Of a stretch of DNA of 64,000 nucleotides, positions 44,539 to 54,182 are shown piece after piece (position 1 is the stretch's first letter; the number at the start of each line of letters is the position of its first letter). Position numbers and translations under genes: made by a program. The notes below the pieces were generated by a model. It was given only the letters and a program-made list of their open reading frames with translations. It had not been told where the DNA came from and did not search any database. Source of the stretch: Wolfiporia cocos (taxonomy: Eukaryota > Basidiomycota > Agaricomycetes > Polyporales > Phaeolaceae); the NCBI GenBank assembly GCA_029448655.1, contig JACCLO010000012.1, positions 2,790,001 to 2,854,000 of the forward strand, in the 5' to 3' direction.

Positions 44539-47446
44539 TCAGTCAGACCCATCTGTATCCATATCCATGGGCTCATCAATATCCGCGGGCTCATTGATTG
44601 TGGTTGCATCGGTCGCGAGAGTTGCAGGGGCCGTGGTTGCGGAGGTCGCAAGAGGCGCTTCAGGCAGGATTGCAGAGGTCGCGGGGGCTGCGGTCACAGA
44701 GGTCGTGAGAGGCGCCTCAGGCGAGATCACGGAGGTCGCGGGGGCTGCGGTCGCGGAGGTCGCGGGGGCCACAGTTGCGGAGGTCACGAGAGTCGCGGGG
44801 GCCGCGGTCATGGAGGTCGCGAGAGGCCCCTCAGCAGAGGCCACGAGAGGCAGGGTCCCGGAGGTCGAGAGAGAGGCCTCAGGCAGGGTCGTGAGAGTCG
44901 CGGGGGCCACGGTCGCGGAGGTCGTGACAGGCGAGATCGCGGAGGTCGCGACAGGCGAGGTCGCGGAGGTCGCGACAGGCGAGGTCGCGGAGGTCGCGAC
45001 AGGCGCAGGGGTCGCGGTCGCGGAGGTCGAGAGAGGTGTCTCAGGTGGGGTCGCGGAGGTCGCGGGGGCCACAGTTGCGGAGGTCACGAGAGTCGCGGGG
45101 GCCGCGGTCACGGAGGTCGCGAGAGGCCCCTCAGCAGAGGCCACGAGAGGCAGGGTCCCGGAGGTCGAGAGAGGGGCCTCAGGCGGGGTCGTGAGAGTCA
45201 CGGGGTCCACGGTTGCGGAGGTTGCGAGAGGTGCAGCGGCCATGGTCGCGGAGGCTGCAAGAGGCAGGGTTCCAGAGGTCGAGAGAGAGGCCTCAGGCGG
45301 GGTCGCGAGAGTTGCGGGGGCCACGGTCGCGGAGGTCACGAGAGGCACCCCCAGCGCTACCTGTCGCAGGGCCTCAAGCTGCGCCTGCAGCCCCACCTGC
45401 CCCACCTGCATCTCATGGATGGTCTCTTGGAGGATGTCCACCTTATGGACGAGCTGATTAAGCATGCCACTCATTTGAGTGACCGCCTTCAACAGCTCGT
45501 CCCGGTCATCCCCCACCTGGCTGCGGTAGCGATTGTACCCGCCCTCCTTGTCCGCTATATATAGATATGTGAAGGCTATTTATTAGAATAGAGTGATCAA
45601 GATTTTTCTTTGCTCACCTGATGGCTGCTCTGCCTGAACATGGACACTTGCTTGTGAGGTCTCACGATGCTCACGCTCAGCCAACCTCGTCGACCGTCGG
45701 GACACCTCTTTTCCCTTGCCATCGTGTCTTGTGGTCGAGGGGCCAGCAGAAGGGCCCGCTTCCTCCTCATCACCCGTCTCTATGTTGTCGTCATGCCTGA
45801 GGTTCCGGAAAGCCTTGACAACCGACGCGTCAGTCTCTGCCCCACCAGATCTCACCTCCTCATCCTCGTCCAACTGATCCTGCTCATCTTCCTCTAAGTC
45901 ACTGTCTACCTCACTTGCCTGCTTCTTTCCCTTGCTCTTTGAGCCTGTTTGAGAACCCCCCAAAAATATAATCAGTACATAATCAAAAATGATAAGACTT
46001 TGACTCACCTTTGACTGGGAAGTCTGCAAGCTCCTCCTCAGTGTACCGAGTGGTGTCATCGATAATGAATTTCTTGGTGTTGGGGTTGTAGACGACAAGT
46101 TTGAGCTTCTCCAATTTGGGTGCTTGTCTGGCGGGACTGTCGAACTTCTTCTGAAACATACGTGCCAGCTTTAATGACCTCGCCCCTTTCGTGGACTCGT
46201 ATTCTCCCTTGCTGTTCAGCTCCTTGGGCACCAAGTTGCAGGCGAGGCTGTTGCCCGAGCACCTCTCGCACCTCGTCCGAATTTCGACATCGATAGTGCA
46301 GACGGTTCCAATACGTCTGCAGTTGGAACATGTTAGTGCCTGACAAAAAAGGAGGTCAGCGCTATGTCTGCAAACAAATTAAAAGCTTACGGAGTGAAGC
46401 GGATGATCCGATGGCTTGGGCCTTGGTTTAGTTGCTTTGACTTGAGCACCCTTTGATGCCTTCCGCCCCTTGGTCAGTTTTGAATGGCCTTTGCGAGAGG
46501 GGGGAGGGCTGGCCGAGTTCGAGCTTGGCGACGGTCGCGCAGTCGCCGATGACTTGCTGCCAGTCCGCCTGACTTTTGACGGCCTTTTTTCGGCAGACTT
46601 TGACCGTGTGCGAGTCGTGACACCGGTCGATGTGGTGGCGCTGCGAGATTTGGCGCGACCCTTGCGACGTTCGGCGCGACCCTCGCGACCTTCGTCACTA
46701 CTCTCGCTACCCTCGCGACCCGTCTCGCGACCCGTCTCGCGACCCGTCTCACGACCCGTCTCACGACCCGTCTCGCGACTCTTGCGTCCCTTACAACCCT
46801 CGCTCCTTCCTCGACGTTCGTCCTCCTCCTCGATTACCTCCCCATCTTCCTGACTGTTCTCCTCCTCCTCGTTGTCTTCCGAATCTGTGCTGTCCTTCTC
46901 GAAATCCTCACGGGGCCTTTTCTTTTGGGTGCGCGGGGCAGTCGGCCTGCCCTCATTAGATTCTCCTGTAAGTATACTCAATAAATGTAGACTTGCAAAG
47001 GATTTGAATGAGTACATACCTGTGACCCACCACTGGTCGGGTCCTAGGTCTTCCACCACTGGGAGGGGTTTGGCGTCATCCACTATTGGAGCGATTTTGG
47101 GGTGAGTCCTAATCCTCTGATCCGTTTCCTCGACGCGAATGGAGTTGAACTCTTCATCTTCTTTCTCATTGACGAATTCGTATTCTGCCAGTATACTGGC
47201 ATAGAGAATGGGTAGCCTGTACCCCTGCTTAATGGCCTCGTACGGGAACACCTTGACGGTGTTTGACTGAGATATCCTAGTTAAAACTCCTTGAGTTGAG
47301 TGGAAAAAAAAATTACTCACCATCTCAGCCATCATCTTCATCTGCCACTCAGTATAGTCACCGCCCTCCAGACTCTCGGGGGCTGCCCTGATTGCGGCGA
47401 TCGCGCGGGCGATGAGGACGTCGGCCTGTTCAAAGAGTTCAGACAT
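44539..47446 (-). CDS. Gene E: cysteine-cluster, coiled-coil protein with minisatellite-encoded tail
   Basis: Predicted exons 47446-47321, 47266-47020, 46965-46391, 46339-46009, 45944-45618 and 45554-44539 sum to exactly 874 codons including stop. The start is conserved next to a divergent gene. Exon 3 is acidic then basic, with five TGRE repeats. Exon 4 has paired cysteine triplets, TCSNCRRIGTVC and TRCERCSGNSLAC, each CX2CX6C, reminiscent of a fungal Zn2Cys6 cluster, so DNA binding is plausible. Exon 6 opens with a coiled coil (LLKAVTQMSGMLNQLVHKVDIL) followed by long Ala/Thr/Ser/Pro repeats encoded by CGCGACC units. The right arm holds only the last ~98 codons. No named family. Confidence 0.72.
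44600..45345. repeat. CGCGACC-family repeat coding the C-terminus of gene E
   Basis: About 750 bp of degenerate 9-bp units (GGTCGCGGA, GGTCGCGAG). Longer blocks of about 250-300 bp are internally duplicated: 44757-44890 resembles 45065-45190. Confidence 0.88.
46640..46780. repeat. 12-bp CGACCCGTCTCG repeat in gene E exon 3
   Basis: About five tandem units at 46720-46778 encode TGRE repeats, preceded by related CTCGCGACC units. Confidence 0.85.
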
Positions 47447-47797
47447 GATGAGAGCAAAAGTTACAGGTGGAGTGCAAGCGCAATTGGGAGTGCGAGCAGG
47501 AGAGCAGCAGCGCGGGGAGAGTCCGAGCTTGAGGGGTCGCGACCGCAGCTCGCGACCTGTTCATATAAGTCTTCGCAGCCTCATGCTACAGCCCGGCGCC
47601 GGTCCGCGGACCGGAAGCGCCTGATTTCTATTTCGGCACATTGCGCTGATTGCCGCCGCATCCAGCGTGCACGTGATAAAGTCTATTCCCACGGTCTGCT
47701 TCTGGACTTCTGTTGTTCTATGAGCTACCCGCATCTATTATATCTTTTTCAACTCGTTACTGCGAGTTTGATTTTTCTCGCCTGCCCGCGCCCCCAC
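47447..47797. promoter_or_regulatory. Divergent promoter region between genes E and F
   Basis: 351 bp separate the two start codons, which face away from each other. It contains GC-rich stretches (GGTCGCGACCGCAGC near 47535) and an AT-rich patch near 47735. No consensus element was identified. Confidence 0.5.
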
Positions 47798-49147
47798 ATG
47801 AACCAATCAAAACCCCTCAGTCCCTCCCCTGTTCCCGCTTATCCAATGCCTATCGCATTTACGCACTTCCGTACCAGTGCAGTGCGGGACTCCCCACTGG
47901 AAGAAGGGTCTTCACTCACACAACAGACTCAAGAACTTCAAGGAGATGAAGATATTCAAATGCAGGATGGTACAGCTTTTATTTTGCTTGATATATTTTA
48001 CATTTAACTCCTGTATGTATAGAAGGGCAACCAGAACCAGAGGAGAGCAAGAGTGAGCCTGCTATTCAGGTGTCAGCTCAAAAGCTACGATATCCGGCAT
48101 GGAAATTCAATCCAGACCCCCTGCTACCTGCGACCTCAAATGCGACCGACGTGACCTCGCGGCCCGCAACCGTCGCGACATCGCGATCCGCGACCCTCGC
48201 GACCTCGCGACCTGCGACCACCGCGACCACGCCATCTGTGACCCCCGCAAGTCCCACTCCGAGGAAGCGATATCCGTCCTGGGGATTTATGCCAGATATA
48301 TTGTTACCTACAGCCTCCGCCACAACCACGACGCCTGCGACCGCGCCATCCGCAACTTCAAATGCGACCACCGCGACCGCGACCACCGCGACCGCGACCA
48401 CCGCGACCGCGACCACCGCGACCGCGACCACCGCGACCGCGACCACCGCGACCGCGACCACCGCGACCGCGACCACGCCATCCACCACCAATGCGACTCC
48501 CGCTCCGAAAAAGCGCTATCCGTCCTGGAGTTTCACACCGGACATCTTGCTACCTACGGCCTCTACCACAACCGCCACGCCCGCGACCGTGCCATCCGCG
48601 ACCTCAAACGCGACCACCGCGACCATCGCGACCCCACGACCCACGACCACCGCGACCGCGACCACGCCATCCGCCACCAACGCGACTCCCGCTCCGAGAA
48701 AACGCTATCCATCCTGGAACTTCGACCCAGAGTCCCTGCCACCCACGAGCTCAACCACAACCACCCCTGCCCTGCCATTCGCAACCCCCATGACCCCTTC
48801 GGCTGTTGTGGCAGTTCCAGTAGCCAGAAAATCTGCATTGCGCCAGCCTCGCAAAACACCAAAGCGGAACAGATGGGCTGTTGATTCGTCCATGGACTTG
48901 GATGGTGACGATATACAAGGTACCTCGAAATCGGGCATTAAACGTGTCCGCTTTGCGGCTGAGTCTGGTGAGTTATTTCTGCAAATTTCCCTGTATAATT
49001 CTCATCAATCATCCAGATGAAGAAGCTGCTGGATGCAGCCTTCTGGACAGAGTGCAGGGAAATGTTGACAATCTGTATCATATGACTGATGTCTCCTCCT
49101 CCTCCTATTACAACCCGGTTCGCAGCAGGCTGTGGAAGAGCAAGTAG
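47798..49147 (+). CDS. Gene F: repeat protein with four RYPSW-x-F-x-PD motifs
   Basis: Predicted exons 47798-47969, 48023-48967 and 49017-49147 join to 416 codons including stop. Four copies of a 15-17-residue motif occur near residues 75-285: RYPAWKFNPDPLLPATS, RYPSWGFMPDILLPTAS, RYPSWSFTPDILLPTAS and RYPSWNFDPESLPPTSS. They are separated by Thr/Ala/Pro linkers encoded by CGCGACC minisatellite DNA. A basic region with PRKTPKRNRW and a KRVRFA sequence follows. KRVRFA would match the RVxF docking motif for protein phosphatase 1, but it may be chance. The protein looks disordered apart from the motifs. I do not recognise the family. Confidence 0.65.
48150..48680. repeat. CGCGACC minisatellite in gene F exon 2
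   Basis: Three blocks of CCACCGCGACCGCGA or CGACCTCGCGACC units between the four coding motifs. The longest (about 48365-48475) consists of perfect 15-bp units, the same unit as at 12497-12672. Confidence 0.92.
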
Positions 49148-50170
49148 AGTAGAGGGCTTGTAGATGTACTATATAGTCTTGGATGTGTGAATAACAAACT
49201 AAATGGAATATTGCTTTGTCTGTCTCTGTGATCAGTAGCCATGAGGGAGATCCCCAAGTCTGATGGCAGGATGCAGAGACAGTTGCTCAAGAGCTGAACC
49301 TCATGAGTGAGCACAGAATGAAGACTGGCATGTACCACTCTGTCATCAGAGAAAGTCACAAGGAGGCCTTGTACAAGAAATGGAGCAGGGGAGACCTCAA
49401 AGTTGTCTGTGAAACCACAAGTAGATAGACACACTGGTGCATGAGATGCACTTGTGCTAATGATCCTTGCTAGCATGTGGCTTTGGAATCAACAAGGGTG
49501 TCCTGTGATGTGTGATCCACCATTTCATACTTTATATGCATGTTTCCTTTGCATTTTGACAGAAGCACTCATGGCATACTGTGATTGTGCAGACCTCAAC
49601 ACCATTGCTGGTGGCAAGGTGGACCTGTTAAAGGAGGTGAGTGCACTGTATTAATGCTGCTGAAATTCTTACATTACTGGATATTATGATGGGACAACCA
49701 CAGGACACAGAGTGGCTCTGTGTGCACTTGCTAACAAATGGATACCTCAAGGAACCATATCACTTGACTGCATTTCATGTGAATGCCTATGTAATTCCTG
49801 GCATGAATGCAATGCACCCAAGTAGGTTCTCAGAAAATGATCTGGAGCAAGGTAAGGGGCCCATGCTGGAGTGCTGCTTCCCAGGAAAACCAAAGAGGAA
49901 AATAAATAAGCAGGACAGTGTTGCAAATAATGAAGGGCCAAGTACAACATGATCTGAGGTCTTGAATGACTGTCCAGATGAGCAAGAGGTGTTCTGCTTT
50001 GACAGCTGCAATATTGACTACTGGATTACCAATACAGATGATGACAACCAACTGGAAGGGAAAATATGGTTGGCTTCCATACAGAGATAAGCCCTTGTAC
50101 AGATACAGGCCCCCCCCAGGAAGAAAGCTGGCAAGTCCATGGCACAATCTCAAATGCCCGCCACACAATC
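49148..50170. other. Region with small unrecognised ORFs
   Basis: Plus-strand ORFs at 49454-49654, 49641-49952 and 49966-50331 have partly protein-like composition (a Cys-rich stretch near 49570, HLTAFHVNAYVIPGMN near 49770). They are not joined convincingly, so this may be a decayed gene between gene F and the minisatellite. Confidence 0.3.
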
Positions 50171-50179
50171 CCATTGTTG

Positions 50180-50690
50180 GCTTCTACCAGTGCCCACAAC
50201 TGTCAGATTGCAGTGGTCATGGTCCCACCCGCAACCGTCATACCAGCAACACCCATCTGGTTGCGGCGCTGGTGGGCCCACCCGCAGCTGTCACAACCAT
50301 CAAGTTGTGGCAGTCATGGGCCCACCCATGACCATCATAATTGTCTGGTCATGGCAGTCATGGGCCGACCCACAACTGTCACAACTGTCAGGTTGTGGCA
50401 GTCATGGGCCCACCTGTGACTGTCATAACCGTCTGGTCGCGGAAGTTGTGGGCCGACCCGTGACCGTCGCTACCGTCCGGTCATGGCAGTGGTGGGCCCA
50501 CCCACAACCGTCACAACCGTCAAGTTGTAGACCGACCCATGACCGTCACAACTTTCTGATTGCAGCATTTGTGGGCCCACTCGCAACCATCATAATCGTC
50601 TGGTCACGGCAGTGGTGGGCCCATCCGCGACCGTCACTACCATCTGGTCACAGAAGACATGGGCCCACCTGACAGTAGGCCTAACGGTTA
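50180..50690. repeat. GGCCCACC-type minisatellite, inverted relative to the window start
   Basis: At least ten units of about 45-50 bp built on TGGGCCCACCC and AACCGTC...GGTCATGGCAG. The reverse complement matches the array at 1-232. The long ORF through it (50139-50672) only reflects the repeat. Confidence 0.88.
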
Positions 50691-51184
50691 GGGCATGGGC
50701 CGACAACCGGCTGACCTGAACCGTTAGGGGTTGGTACAAGCCGGTTGAACTGAACCGTCATCTACTGTCACTGAAAGGTGTGTAGTCCCGATGTATGACC
50801 TGCCACTGTGGGGTTACGCCGAGGCGCTTCGCATACCCACTAGGTCTCTTCTGGTGATGTGTCCCGCCCCCCAAGAGGTACGCACTGTGATACTACGTAC
50901 TAGTCTCTCGCTATCGCTAGGTGAGGGGGGGCTTTCGTCTTCCACTCCTTCGTAAGGTATAACGTACCGGTGCCGACTCACTTCGTCCGTGGCCCAGGGA
51001 GGACGCTCCGGGTGAGTCGTACAGTCGGTCGCCATGACAACACTTATGTGGGGGGCAGGCGAGTTAATGCCGACCTCCTGTTCAGGGAGGTGCCCCCGCC
51101 GCGTCGTCTACCTATGAAGTGGGAAACCCCAGGCCCAAGGCGCAGAACGCAGCCAAGGGGGTGGGTAAAGTAGACTCTTCATTA
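50691..51184. other. Non-coding DNA flanking an LTR-like fragment
   Basis: No gene seen. The last 55 bp, ending CTTCATTA before the LTR-like end, resemble in layout the leader of family A next to its 5' LTR (GGCCCAAG-GCG-CAAG-GGGGTGGG against CCCAAGCGCAAGCGCAAGGGCGGGGG). This hints at a truncated related element read on the minus strand. Confidence 0.4.
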
Positions 51185-51952
51185 TGTCACAGATTTTACG
51201 ACGTACGTACTAACGTCCAAGTCGGACCGCTGGTAATATGTGACGTCTCAAGGTACCGCGAGATGCTTGAGACACCAGACTAGCACGCAGAGGAAGTAGT
51301 GTTGAATCTGAGGGGACACGCCCCCATAGATAGGATGAAGAGTCTGAGGTGTAAGACCTCAGACGTAGTAGTTTAAGTACATGCGCTGCAGCAATCACTG
51401 TAGTGGCTACCCTAAAGTAAGGTGGCCTGTGCGCCCATTGGCATGACGCCCAACATGTGATGTGCTTACGTAAGTAATGCGCTAACTACTGAGGACCTAA
51501 GGGGAGTGGGTGTTATGCGCGTACCCACTAGGCTACGGCTATGTACGGGTCATGTGATAAGTAACCGGGGTTTCCTGGGTTCGATCCAGGGGAGGGGCAA
51601 TATCTGTGACAAGGCTATAGGGCAGAGGCCAGCGAACGTTGTCCATTCACAGAGGCACGCAGAGGAGAGGTTGAGTAAGAGGGACACGCCCCAACGTTAC
51701 AATAACTGTTCTGAGGAGTAAGCCTCAGAACGCTACAGACTATATACATGGTTGACAACACTTGTGCTAAGCCTACCCTAAAGGAGGCCCTACCGCCGCA
51801 TCAGTAGATAAGATAGCCAGTGTACATGTACAATCTATAAGTCAGGTGACCATAGGGAAGATCATGTGATAGGGGGACGTAGATACGTGAGTTCGACCCC
51901 GGCGTATGGCAATATAGGGTCACGTGAGTTAAGCGTGAGCTAAACCGTGACA
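51185..51952. repeat. LTR-like fragment at the inner end of the right arm
   Basis: 768 bp with TGTCACAG at the left end and CCGTGACA at the right end, the same terminal style as the solo LTR at 9462-10021. No target duplication is visible: ATTAT on the left, GAGGG on the right. Two copies of a T-arm-like module lie inside: GGTTCGATCC near 51578 and AGTTCGACCCC near 51890, each followed by GCAATAT. The right arm of the palindrome begins exactly after its last base. Confidence 0.55.
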
Positions 51953-52246
51953 GAGGGGCCTCTCGCGACCTCCGTGACCGCGGCCCCCGCAACTCTCGTG
52001 ACCTCCGCAACTGTGGCCCCCGCGACCTCCACGACCGCAGCCCCCGCGACCTCCGTGATCCCGCCTGAGGCGCCTCTCACAACCTCTGTGACCGCAGCCC
52101 CCGCGACCTCTGCAATCCTGCCTGAAGCGCCTCTTGCGACCTCCGCAACCACGGCCCCTGCAACTCTCGCGACTGATGCAACCACAATCAATGAGCCCGC
52201 GGATATTGATGAGCCCATGGATATGGATACAGATGGGTCTGACTGA
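51953..52246 (+). pseudogene. Truncated gene E (C-terminal end only)
   Basis: Encodes the last ~98 codons of gene E (Ala/Thr/Pro repeats ending in an acidic DEPMDMDTDGSD tail). It begins abruptly at the LTR-like fragment. It lacks the cysteine cluster, coiled coil and promoter, so it is not expected to be functional. Confidence 0.88.
51955..52170. repeat. CGCGACC repeat in truncated gene E
   Basis: Mirror of 44615-44830, with several CG to TG/CA changes. Confidence 0.85.
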
Positions 52247-52259
52247 GTGGTTCTGGTTG

Positions 52260-53581
52260 GCTTTCATTTGTATCACTACTTGTTGTTCATGCAAATGTAT
52301 GAGAAATATATGAGTCTTTCATTGCTTTATTATGAGATGAAAAGCCACTTGGAACCATTCAAGAGAATAAACTGGAATGTAAAGCAACAAGTTTTGCTTC
52401 ATCTTGGAATTATGTAAAGCCAATGACATTTCAGGGCCAGCAGCTGCTGCAGGCACAGCAGTCATGCAGGCCATAGCCACGTTGGGCATGTACAGTTAGG
52501 GACAAGCAAACACAGTAGATTTGATACCAGGCGAATGCAAGTTTTTAGTGTCACACCAATACCATAAATAGACTCAGAAGGTATGAAAACCTCTAAATAA
52601 ACCACTTTTGAGATTTTACCCACAAATATGAGCTGTGCCTAAATTTTGGGCAGATTTCACTGGGTGTTTCACAGGCAATTTTAGGGCATCTCACGAGCAC
52701 TTGTGGGCATCTGTATTCGGAGATGCCAACATATGGCACCAGAGCTATCACAATCACAATTCCAACTCAATTAAGCAGATTTTTGAATTTGCAGGGGCAA
52801 TCCCATCAGCTCCCAAAGGCATTGTGTACAGCAACACTGTATCATGAAAAGAGTAAGCAATGGATGAGATGGAACCCAAGATCAAAGCTCAAAGCTGACC
52901 CTGGACTCCTGTAGCAGTTTCCAATGGTGCAGCCAAGTACATTTTGACATGCTACCAATGTTGCAACCTTTGGTAAACACTTTTGGATGTTTTGGATGGT
53001 TATACAAGTGTCAGCTTGTATCACTGCTCTATGTGAGCATGATTTTCTATGCCCAGTTATTTTAACATCACAGGCATTCCAAAAGAGAGCTATCAGACAG
53101 TCATGACCACATGTCACAATGTAAGCTCAGAGTGCTCGTACCCACTCATGCCAACTGAGTTGGTGTTTTGCCCTTGGGGCATAGCAGTTACTGCATCATG
53201 GCTGTATTATGATGAGTTTTGTGACAGTGTGTGGTACTTGTGTAGCATGTTTTCTCAATCTCTATTGCACTTCAGGAATCCAATCCTCATCCTCTTCTGC
53301 CATAAATATCATGGACTGCAAGAAAATCTCATTTCCAAAGTCCTCTCAGTCTGACTTGTCTCATGATTCAGACCCTCAGAGTGCAAGCTCTGAGAAACAA
53401 CCTGGGTTTAGGCTGTCAAGATGGAGGTGAGAATCTCCCTCACATCCAGAATCAGAGTCCTGCACAGGTTGCAAGGGGCTCTATACTTGATCCTCAAGCC
53501 AGGTCAGTTACTTTCATGCTTCTGAGGTTACATTACAGAATGGCAAAGATGTTAAGGATGAAACATGACAAACTTCTATAA
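52260..53581 (+). other. AT-richer unidentified segment, right-arm copy
   Basis: Mirror of 43204-44525. The ORFs at 52635-52847, 52723-52914, 53049-53354, 53209-53430 and 53363-53581 encode the same peptides as the left arm. That identity shows recent duplication, not selection. Confidence 0.35.
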
Positions 53582-53719
53582 CATGATTTGCTCAATGTAT
53601 TTTGCTGATAGCGATACTGTTATGCTTAATGGCTGGAATAACTCATCAAAATATTTACTGTGTTTGACTGTCCCCAACTGTAGGTTGCAGAGATTACTGT
53701 GGTCACAGCAGCTGTGGTG

Positions 53720-54030
53720 GTTGTGAATGTGGCGGTCACAGAGGTTGCAATTGCAAAGGTTGTGAGAGGTGCAGGGGGCACGGTCGCGGAGGTCACGAGA
53801 AGTGCGGGGACTGCGGTCGCGGAGGTCGCGAAGGTCGCGGTCGCAGAGGTCGCAAAGGTCACGGAAGTTGCGGTTGTGACAGTCACGAAAGTCGTGAACG
53901 TCGCGGTCGCGGAGGTCGCGAACGTCGCGGTCGCGGAGGTCGCGAACATCGCGGTCGCGGAGGTCGCGAACATCGTGGTCGCAAACGTCGCGAACGTTGT
54001 GAGAGTCGTGGTCGCGGAGGTCGGGGTGGC
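53720..54030. repeat. CGCGACC minisatellite downstream of right-arm gene C
   Basis: Mirror of 42757-43060 with the same length. Confidence 0.88.
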
Positions 54031-54182
54031 TGATTGCATATGTCAAGGTCAATCCTGCAAGTAGAGCTGGAGACCCACATCTCGAGTTTATTATCTATGA
54101 TCAGTACAGCAAGTAGGCACACCAAATATTTAAGTAGTGAGGCAATCTAATTACCAACTACCAAGCAAACAATATGCCACAT

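Larger units (their letters stand above)
14234..44832 (+). repeat. Left arm of the giant inverted repeat (interrupted by retrotransposons)
   Basis: Leaving out 15282-33772, this arm is the reverse complement of 51953-64000. Left plus right coordinates sum to 78234 (14305-15281), 96725 (33773-34.5 kb), 96866 (34.96-41.2 kb) and 96785 (41.4-44.83 kb); the jumps come from minisatellite length changes and the insertion. Predicted exon sequences agree almost residue for residue. The inner end at 44832 is where the right arm meets LTR-like DNA. The outer limit is set by the window edge, not by loss of identity. Confidence 0.93.

Noticed and set aside
44491..45564. 357-codon Gly/Arg-rich plus-strand ORF
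   Set aside because: Antisense shadow of the gene E repeat. The minus-strand frame joins to five upstream exons with correct phases, so I preferred it.
50139..50672. 177-codon ORF with repeated Trp-Ala-His-Pro blocks
   Set aside because: It reflects the ~47-bp minisatellite; several frames are open equally.
51560..51600. A tRNA gene at the GGTTCGATCC motif
   Set aside because: Only a T-arm is convincing. No matching acceptor stem, anticodon arm or same-strand A box was found.
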